A stretch of 17,860 nucleotides of DNA from Gammaproteobacteria bacterium. Lineage in GTDB: Bacteria > Pseudomonadota > Gammaproteobacteria > Pseudomonadales > Azotimanducaceae. Below the pieces are notes generated by a model, which did not search any database, had not been told where the DNA came from, and saw only the letters and a program-made list of their open reading frames with translations. Made by a program: the position numbers and the translations under genes. The stretch spans positions 1-17,860 of the forward strand of contig VXNE01000544.1 in assembly GCA_009840715.1 (NCBI GenBank), in the 5' to 3' direction. Numbering within the stretch: position 1 is the first letter of the stretch; each line of letters begins with the position of its first letter. Shown here one piece after another: positions 7,504-12,763 of this stretch.

Positions 7504-8439
7504 CTACGCCGGGTAGTGCCGCCCGAGCCAGTCCAGCATCAGCGCGTTCGTCTCGGCAGCCTTCTCCTGCTGGATCCAGTGGCCGCACTCGAGGGTGTGC
7601 ACCTCGACGTTCGGGACGTGCTGCTCGAGGGTCGGCGACTTCGGCACCACGTCGTACTGGCCGTAGATCACGAGGCTCGGCGCCTCGACGACCTGGGGCG
7701 CGTCCCCCAGGATGTGCCAGTTGCGCGTGAAGTTGCGGTACCAGTTGATGCCCCCGGTGAAGCCGCTCTCCTCGAACCCCCGGACGAAGACGTCGAGTTC
7801 CTCATCGTCCATGAACGCCTTGCCGCGTGGCTCCGCCTGGCGCGCGAGGTTGATGAGCGGCATGCCGGGCTGCGCCGGCGGGGGCGCCTCCTTCCACTGT
7901 TCTGCCCGGTAGATGTTGCCGAGGAACTGGCGCGTGTTCTCCTCGAAGGCCGCGTCCGCGACGCCGGGCTGGCGGTTGAAGTGCACGATGTAGAAGTCGC
8001 CGCCGAGCTGCGACTCCCAGAAGCCGACCCACTCCGTGGGGCCGCGCTGCATGAAGGGAACGCTCAGGTTTATGACCCCCGCCACCCGGTCGGGATGCAA
8101 CTGCGCCAGGGCCCAGACGACGATGGCGCCCCAGTCATGGCCCACGAAGACCGCCCGCTCTTCCCCGTAGTGGTCGAGCAGGCCGACCAGGTCGCCCGTC
8201 AGGGCGTTGATGTCGTAGTCCTCGACCGGCTCCGGGCGGTCCGAGAGCCAATAGCCCCGCTGGTTGGGAACGATCGCCCGGTAGCCCGCGTCGGCGAGCG
8301 GACCCAACTGGTGACGCCACGACCAGCCCATCTCAGGCCAGCCATGACACAGCACGACCGGCTTGCCCGAGCCGTGTTCGTGGACCGCCAGCGTGACGCC
8401 GTTGGTCGGTACGCGCTCGTAGTCGCTGGCGTTGCGCAT
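7504..8439 (-). CDS. Alpha/beta hydrolase, epoxide hydrolase type
   Basis: A 311-residue soluble hydrolase. Epoxide-hydrolase signatures are in order: oxyanion motif HGWPE (32-36), nucleophile D102 in GHDWGA, candidate ring-opening tyrosines Y150 and Y234 (the latter in NWYRN), acid D263 in YGQYD and base H287 in CGHWIQQE. The nucleophile is Asp rather than Ser, and the tyrosine in NWYR is typical of epoxide hydrolases, so this is favoured over haloalkane dehalogenase or plain esterase. The known reaction is opening of an epoxide to a vicinal diol through an alkyl-enzyme ester. The start at 8439 follows GGAG in GGAGCGGAGCG and lies 13 bases after the SDR stop, so the two genes form a unit. 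The natural substrate is unknown; a lipid, terpenoid or xenobiotic epoxide is possible. Confidence 0.9.
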   Translation of the reverse strand: MRNASDYERVPTNGVTLAVHEHGSGKPVVLCHGWPEMGWSWRHQLGPLADAGYRAIVPNQRGYWLSDRPEPVEDYDINALTGDLVGLLDHYGEERAVFVGHDWGAIVVWALAQLHPDRVAGVINLSVPFMQRGPTEWVGFWESQLGGDFYIVHFNRQPGVADAAFEENTRQFLGNIYRAEQWKEAPPPAQPGMPLINLARQAEPRGKAFMDDEELDVFVRGFEESGFTGGINWYRNFTRNWHILGDAPQVVEAPSLVIYGQYDVVPKSPTLEQHVPNVEVHTLECGHWIQQEKAAETNALMLDWLGRHYPA

Positions 8440-8452
8440 CGCTCCGCTCCCG

Positions 8453-9373
8453 TCAGGCGATGTCCACGGCTGCGCTCGACTCCTGCGCGGCCGCGACGTT
8501 GGCCTGTCGGGCGTCCACCAGTTGCGGCATGTAGTCGTCGAGGTCGTCGAGCGTCCACAGTCCGCCGCCCGGCTTCTTGAAGCTCTTGATGATCGCCGGC
8601 TGCTGCATGATGCCAACGAGCCCGCTAGCGCAGTGGATGATCTGGTTGGAGATCCCCGCCGCCTCGTCGGTGCAGAGCCACGCCACCACAGGGGCGATGT
8701 GCTGCGGGCCACCGGTGTCGAGGTCCTGCTGACTCGTCTCTTCGCCGCGGGCGTCCCGCAGTGGAATGGTCATGCGCGTCAGGGCGCCCGGCGAGATCGT
8801 GTTGACGGTGCAGCCGTACTTCGCGAGCTCGATCGAGAGCACCCGCGAGAATCCGGCGATACCGGCCTTGGCCGCGCCGTAGTTCGCCTGCCCGAAGTTG
8901 CCGAAGAGCCCGGAGACGCTCGAGAAGTTGACGATGCGGCACCCCGTCCGCCCCGTCTCCCGCAGGTACTTCGCGAACGGGCGCGAGCAGCAGTAGTGCC
9001 CCTTCAGGTGTACCGCGAGCACCGCGTCCCAGTCGGACTCTTCCATGTTGAAGATCGACTTGTCGCGCAGGATGCCGGCGTTGTTGACGAGGATGTCCAT
9101 GCCGCCGAAGCTCTCGACCGCGGTCGCGAGCAGGGACGCACCGCCCTCGACCGTCGCGACGGACTGGGTGTTGGCGGCCGCCTCGCCGCCCGCGTCGCGG
9201 ATCTCCTGCGCCACCTCTTCCCCGATCGCTCCGCCGCCGGTGCCGTCCGTGGCTCCGCCAAGGTCGTTCACCACGACCTTGGCGCCCTCGGCGGCCATCA
9301 GCAACGCGATCTCGCGTCCGATCCCCCGGCCCGCGCCGGTCACCACGGCAACCTTGCCATCCAGACGTCCCAT
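8453..9373 (-). CDS. SDR family oxidoreductase (MFE-2/17beta-HSD4-like)
   Basis: A 306-residue classical-type short-chain dehydrogenase. It has the cofactor motif TGAGRGIG (12-19), NDLGG (36-40) after the second strand, NNAG (97-100), and the catalytic set S152 and YGAAK (Y165, K169). The NDLGG element and the long insert GATDGTGGGAIGEEV resemble the 3-hydroxyacyl-CoA dehydrogenase domain of multifunctional enzyme type 2, so a CoA-thioester or steroid-like substrate is plausible. About 50 residues beyond the usual end of the fold form a tail (from roughly 257, with GLVGIMQQPAIIKSF then an acidic, Ala-rich end). A very good ribosome binding site AAGGAGG sits five bases before the ATG. The epoxide hydrolase gene follows 13 bases downstream, suggesting successive steps on the same kind of oxygenated substrate. 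Confidence 0.92.
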   Translation of the reverse strand: MGRLDGKVAVVTGAGRGIGREIALLMAAEGAKVVVNDLGGATDGTGGGAIGEEVAQEIRDAGGEAAANTQSVATVEGGASLLATAVESFGGMDILVNNAGILRDKSIFNMEESDWDAVLAVHLKGHYCCSRPFAKYLRETGRTGCRIVNFSSVSGLFGNFGQANYGAAKAGIAGFSRVLSIELAKYGCTVNTISPGALTRMTIPLRDARGEETSQQDLDTGGPQHIAPVVAWLCTDEAAGISNQIIHCASGLVGIMQQPAIIKSFKKPGGGLWTLDDLDDYMPQLVDARQANVAAAQESSAAVDIA

Positions 9374-9448
9374 GCGATCCTCCTTCGGTACGACGCCCCG
9401 GGGTCTCGGCGACTGCCGCCGATGGGCGCCCGATGCGCAAAGCCGTGG

Positions 9449-9454
9449 GATACT
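9449..9454 (+). promoter_or_regulatory. Candidate -10 element, possibly giving a leaderless transcript
   Basis: TGGGATACT fits an extended -10 (TGnTATAAT-like). The expected transcription start, six to nine bases beyond it, would fall on or next to the ATG at 9463. The AGGGGA directly abutting the ATG is too close to act as a normal ribosome binding site. No clear -35 is visible. Confidence 0.3.
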
Positions 9455-9462
9455 AAAGGGGA

Positions 9463-10131
9463 ATGTTCGGCGACGCCACCATCGAGACCGTGCGCGAACT
9501 GGTCGCGGGCGGTGCGGACCACATCGCGCTTCTCATGCGCCACTCCGCCCGCGAGTTCAACAAGAACGTGCACGATCTCGTCAATCCGCTCACGGAGGAA
9601 GGCCGCGACCTGTCGCGCCGCCTTGGCGAAGCGCTGCCGAAGTCCCACACGCTGCGGGGCTACGCCTCACCCCCGGAACGCTGTATCGAGACCGCGCAAC
9701 TCGCGTTGCTAGGCCACGCGTCGAAGGGCGGCGAGGCGACGCGCGTGCGGCCCGTGGAGGGGCTCGGCGTCTTCTACGTGCTCGACCAGATGAAGATGTT
9801 CCGGGCGCTGGAGGAGTCGGACGGCATGGACGGCTTCATCGACCGCTGGGTGCGGGGGAAGCTGCCGCGCGACGCCATGATGCCGGCGGACCAGGCGGCG
9901 CGGCTCGTCCTCGACATCGTCGCCACGAAGCTCGACCACCCCGTGGCGGAGCGCCAGATCGATCTCTGCGTGACGCATGACCTGACGGTGCACATGGTGC
10001 GGGACCGTTTGCTCGGCGCCTGGCCGGACTACGGACCCGTCGAGTTCCTTGACGCGCTGGCCGTTTACCGGCGGGAAGGACGACTGTTCATGCGGGGACA
10101 GGTCGGGCCGGAGCGGGAAGTCGGCGCCTGA
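9463..10131 (+). CDS. Histidine phosphatase superfamily protein
   Basis: A 222-residue cytoplasmic protein of the phosphoglycerate-mutase-like fold. The N-terminal phosphohistidine motif is LLMRHSARE (R26, H27), with Ser where most members have Gly (RHG). Further landmarks are ASPPERCIETAQ (R73) and a second catalytic-type histidine in CVTHDLTVHMVRD (H172). E99 in VEGLG may be the acid. All elements expected for catalysis are present, so it is probably an active phosphatase, but the substrate (small metabolite, phosphoprotein or other) cannot be told. The gene diverges from the SDR gene with 89 bases between. GATACT lies only nine bases before the ATG, which would give a transcript with practically no leader. 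A perfect palindrome follows the stop. Confidence 0.85.
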   Translation: MFGDATIETVRELVAGGADHIALLMRHSAREFNKNVHDLVNPLTEEGRDLSRRLGEALPKSHTLRGYASPPERCIETAQLALLGHASKGGEATRVRPVEGLGVFYVLDQMKMFRALEESDGMDGFIDRWVRGKLPRDAMMPADQAARLVLDIVATKLDHPVAERQIDLCVTHDLTVHMVRDRLLGAWPDYGPVEFLDALAVYRREGRLFMRGQVGPEREVGA

Positions 10132-10136
10132 TCCGG

Positions 10137-10152
10137 GACCGGGCGCCCGGTC
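10137..10152. terminator. Perfect 16-base palindrome between convergent genes
   Basis: GACCGGGCGCCCGGTC is an exact inverted repeat starting five bases after the phosphatase stop. GATCC at 10130-10134 and GGATC at 10158-10162 can extend the pairing. It lies between convergent transcription units, where a two-way terminator is expected. There is no T-run on either side, so it is not a canonical intrinsic terminator, and a protein-binding palindrome is also possible. Confidence 0.4.
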
Positions 10153-10222
10153 AGCCAGGATCCTCGGACTCCAGGGCGGCAAGCCGGGCTTCCAGTTCCG
10201 CGATGCGCGTCGCCGCGACCAA
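10151..10222 (-). other. In-frame coiled-coil tail after a TAG stop
   Basis: Directly after the TAG of the 44-residue membrane ORF, the same frame stays open for 23 codons and ends in TGA. It encodes LVAATRIAELEARLAALESE and three more residues, a regular heptad pattern. It may be the lost end of a 68-residue protein (CAG to TAG would suffice), a readthrough extension, or a remnant of a Uma2-like C-terminus: CAGTTCCGCGATGCGCG at 10193-10209 differs by one base from 6711-6727 in the Uma2 gene. It has no start codon of its own apart from TTG. Confidence 0.4.
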
Positions 10223-10357
10223 CTAAGCGATAAGGGCCATCGCAGTGAAATAGCCCGCGATGACCGTGACCACCATGAGCGCGGTCAGCTTCGTGGCCAG
10301 CCACCATTGGCGGTCCACCTTCGTGCCGCTGGAAAGCACTTCGTGTCTTTCGAACAT
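10223..10357 (-). CDS. Small single-span membrane protein (44 aa)
   Basis: A very small ORF with a polar N-terminus (MFERHEVLSSGTKVDRQWW) and one membrane helix at about residues 22-44 (ALMVVTVIAGYFTAMALIA), ending in TAG at 10223. Support for translation is good: TAGGAGG lies six bases before the ATG, and the TAG in that same sequence is the stop codon of the preceding ORF, a typical coupled arrangement. I do not recognise a family. The predicted topology is a short cytoplasmic tail and a single helix reaching the end of the protein. It might be truncated, because coding-like coiled-coil sequence continues in frame after the TAG. It is probably co-transcribed with the small ORF just upstream. 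Confidence 0.6.
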   Translation of the reverse strand: MFERHEVLSSGTKVDRQWWLATKLTALMVVTVIAGYFTAMALIA

Positions 10358-10367
10358 GACCCGCCTC

Positions 10368-10553
10368 CTATAACCACCCGAATGAGTTGGCCGCCGTCAA
10401 CCCCGCCACGACGGCGCCCAACATCATCGCGACCAGCTTAAGGACATCCAGGATGTTCATCAAGCGGATGCGGCGCAACTCGGCCACAAGCTTGTCGCCT
10501 TCGGCTCTCAGTTTGCGCAGCTCTTCGCTTGCTCGTGTGTCGTCGTGTCCCAC
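10368..10553 (-). CDS. Small coiled-coil plus single-span membrane protein (about 61 aa)
   Basis: The frame encodes a charged amphipathic helix (SEELRKLRAEGDKLVAELRRI) leading into one hydrophobic helix (about residues 36-57, VLKLVAMMLGAVVAGLTAANSF) and stops at TAG 10368, which forms part of the next ORF's ribosome binding site. There is no ATG upstream of the coiled coil. GTG at 10553 gives 61 residues; GTGs at 10583 and 10646 would lengthen it to 71 or 92 residues. The extra N-terminal sequence looks non-coding, so 10553 is preferred although its ribosome binding site is weak. I recognise no family. Together with the 44-residue ORF it may form a small two-component membrane complex. This is inference from spacing and topology. 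Confidence 0.55.
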   Translation of the reverse strand: MGHDDTRASEELRKLRAEGDKLVAELRRIRLMNILDVLKLVAMMLGAVVAGLTAANSFGWL

Positions 10554-10697
10554 CGCTACCGCGCTTTGCCAACTCCCGGCCACTGTGCCGAAGCCGTCGC
10601 GGTTCCTGAAGGGGAGATCGCGCGCGTGGACGTGCGATTTCTGCACTCAGCGGCGACAGACGCTGCGCGTGTCCGGCGTGAGACGTTGGCCGAGGCT

Positions 10698-11564
10698 CTA
10701 CGGACCAGTCTCCATGGGCAACGACTCGTCACGAACCCACTCGGACATCGAGCCGTCGTAGACGGCGACCTGCTCGTGACCGGCGAGCAGGCACGCGAGG
10801 GCGTCGATGGTGGCGGAGATGCCGCCGCCGCAGTAGCTGATGACCCTGGGTGCGGACAGGAGCCCCTTCGCCTCGAGGGCCGCGCGCAGTCCCTCGACGT
10901 CCCTGAAACGCCCATCTTGCAGGAGATCGTCGTAGAAGACGTTGACGCTGCCCGCGATATGCCCCTTCCTCCCGTACGAGAGGTCCGACTCTCCCGAGTG
11001 CACGTCCGGCGACAGGGCGTTCACGGTGCAGATGCCCGCATCGCCGATCGCCGCGAGCACGGCATCCTGGTCCGCGAACAGTTCGGGCCTGGGCATTGCC
11101 GTGAACGTGCCCACCTCGAGACTCGGCGTCTCCGTCGAGACGGGAAACCCGCCCGCCTTCCACGCATCGAAACCGCCGTTCAGCACCCGCGCGCGCGGAT
11201 GGCCGCAGTAGTGGAAGAGCCACCAGGCGCGTGTGGCCCACATCATGTGGCCCGTGCTGTAGAGCACGACCTCGCTGTCATCGGAGACGCCGAGGCTCCT
11301 GAACAGGTCCTCGAGCTGCCCGGCCGCCGGCAGCGTGAAGCCGAGGCCGGTCGATGTGTCCGAAGCCGCCTCGACCAGGTCGAGAAACGCGGCTCCGGGA
11401 ATGTGCCCCTCGCGGTACTTCTCGAGTCCCGACTCGGCGCGGTAACCCCCGCCCGGCGCGCGTCCGAGGAACACCGTCGCGTCCAGGATGCACCGGTCCG
11501 GGTTGTCGAGGTCCGCCGCCAGTTCCGGCGGTTCGATCAGGTACTCGGGGTGTGCGTAAGACAT
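10698..11564 (-). CDS. Two-domain rhodanese sulfurtransferase
   Basis: A 288-residue protein of the thiosulfate/3-mercaptopyruvate sulfurtransferase family, made of two rhodanese domains (about 5-145 and 155-285). The first is the usual inactive copy: its loop YSTGHMMWATRAWW has no cysteine. The second carries the active-site cysteine C245 in SYCGGGISAT, which accepts sulfur as a persulfide. The loop CGGGIS is closer to the mercaptopyruvate-type CG(S/G)GV than to the charged CRKGVT of thiosulfate enzymes, so the donor may be 3-mercaptopyruvate, but that is a weak guide. No signal peptide is present, so it acts in the cytoplasm. Its start overlaps the end of the upstream glycosylase-like gene by 28 bases, with GAGG about ten bases before the ATG. 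The end MSEWVRDESLPMETGP is normal for the family. Confidence 0.92.
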   Translation of the reverse strand: MSYAHPEYLIEPPELAADLDNPDRCILDATVFLGRAPGGGYRAESGLEKYREGHIPGAAFLDLVEAASDTSTGLGFTLPAAGQLEDLFRSLGVSDDSEVVLYSTGHMMWATRAWWLFHYCGHPRARVLNGGFDAWKAGGFPVSTETPSLEVGTFTAMPRPELFADQDAVLAAIGDAGICTVNALSPDVHSGESDLSYGRKGHIAGSVNVFYDDLLQDGRFRDVEGLRAALEAKGLLSAPRVISYCGGGISATIDALACLLAGHEQVAVYDGSMSEWVRDESLPMETGP

Positions 11565-12763
11565 CGCTCTATCCTCGGTTGGTCGCCCGCGGGCGTGACG
11601 GCCGACACGTACACGTCGTCACAGCCCGTAAGGCGTGCATAATCCCACACGGCCGCCGCGAACGCCGCGTCGAACGCCTCCGGCAACGGCCGCTCGACGT
11701 AGAGGTGCTTGATCTCGAACCGGCGCACGTCGCGGTGCGCCTTGCAGTCCATGCGTCCGACGAACTGGTCGCCGAACAGGACCGGCAGGGAGAAGTACCC
11801 CCAGCGCCGTTTCGCCTCGGGGACGTAGGCCTCGAACTGGAAGTCGAAGTCGAAGATCTCCCGCGCGCGGTCCCGGTGGATGACGCTGTTGTCGAAGGGC
11901 GAGAGGATCCGGGCCACCGCGGCAGGTTTGCCCGGGCGCTTGGAGAGTACGTCGGCACGGCCGAAGAACCGCTCGCCGCCCGGAGTGTCGACGGTGGCCA
12001 GTTCCCCGCTCCGCACGCCGCGTTCGAGCACCCCGCGAACCGCGGCCCGGGTCTCCTTGCTGCGCGCGCCGCCGTACCGGATCCCTTGCGTGAACGTGCG
12101 GGCCGCCGCGAACCCGTGCGCGTGGAGCGTCATCTCGACCAGGTGGTCCGCCAACTCCGGGATCGACGGTTCGACCGTCACCACGTCCGCCGGCAGCACG
12201 CGTTCCGCCAGATCGTAGATCTTCTCCAGACCGTCGCGCCCGACGCTCATCAGGTCCCCCTGCATGAACAGTTGCTCGAGCGCGCCCTTGGCCGGCTTCC
12301 AGTTCCACCAGGTCTGCCCTCCCTTGCGGTTCGGCGCCTCGAAGTCGCGCACCCTGAGCGGGCCTTCCTCCCGGATCCGGTCGAGCACGGCCCGCATGAG
12401 GCGTCGGTCGCGGGAGCGCACCCATTTCTCCTCGCCCCGCCGGTAGGCGTTCATGACCGGCAAGGAGAAGCGGTAGTCGCGCATCGGCAGGAACGCGAGC
12501 GCGTGCGCCCAGTACTCGAACGCCTCGCCGCGGCGGATGAGTCGGTTGGCCCCGTCCTCCCGGTACCCGGAGACGCGCGACCAGAACGTGTGGTGGTGGG
12601 CGCGGGCAACGACGGAGATCGTGTCGATCTGCACGTAGCGGAGCCGATCGAGGGTCTTGCACATGCCCGGGAGGCCGCCGCCCAGGCGTCGCGTGCCCAG
12701 GAGGCCCTGGTGGGACAGCGCGATGCGCCGTAGCGCCGTCGGCGTGGACAGTCGAGTGCTCAT
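11537..12763 (-). CDS. ycaQ: YcaQ/AlkX-like winged-helix DNA glycosylase
   Basis: A 408-residue member of the HTH_42 (YcaQ/AlkZ) family, whose studied members are glycosylases acting on alkylated or cross-linked DNA. The catalytic-type motif Q-x-D is visible as VQIDTISVVARAHHH (Q45, D47), the form associated with YcaQ rather than AlkZ. Other family landmarks are YWAHALAFLP near residue 85, RKGGQTWWNWKPAKGALE, ILSPFDNSVIHRDRA, FDFDFQFEAYVPEAKRRWGYFSLPVL (given here for recognition in parts: FDFQFEAYVP and RRWGYFSLPVL) and the end VGRMDCKAHR. Length agrees with the family. Its ATG overlaps the stop of the double-hydrolase gene as ATGA, and its own end overlaps the sulfurtransferase start, so the three are translationally linked. 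The function is assigned from family knowledge only; substrate range is unknown. Confidence 0.9.
   Translation of the reverse strand: MSTRLSTPTALRRIALSHQGLLGTRRLGGGLPGMCKTLDRLRYVQIDTISVVARAHHHTFWSRVSGYREDGANRLIRRGEAFEYWAHALAFLPMRDYRFSLPVMNAYRRGEEKWVRSRDRRLMRAVLDRIREEGPLRVRDFEAPNRKGGQTWWNWKPAKGALEQLFMQGDLMSVGRDGLEKIYDLAERVLPADVVTVEPSIPELADHLVEMTLHAHGFAAARTFTQGIRYGGARSKETRAAVRGVLERGVRSGELATVDTPGGERFFGRADVLSKRPGKPAAVARILSPFDNSVIHRDRAREIFDFDFQFEAYVPEAKRRWGYFSLPVLFGDQFVGRMDCKAHRDVRRFEIKHLYVERPLPEAFDAAFAAAVWDYARLTGCDDVYVSAVTPAGDQPRIERCLTHTPST

Noticed and set aside
8440..8712. N-terminal extension of the epoxide hydrolase to 8712
   Set aside because: It is out of frame with, and antisense to nothing but, the coding end of the SDR gene on the same strand; a normal start with GGAG is at 8439.
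11354..12733. Plus-strand open frame of 459 codons
   Set aside because: It runs opposite the YcaQ-like gene, whose family motifs are clear, and has no recognisable domain.
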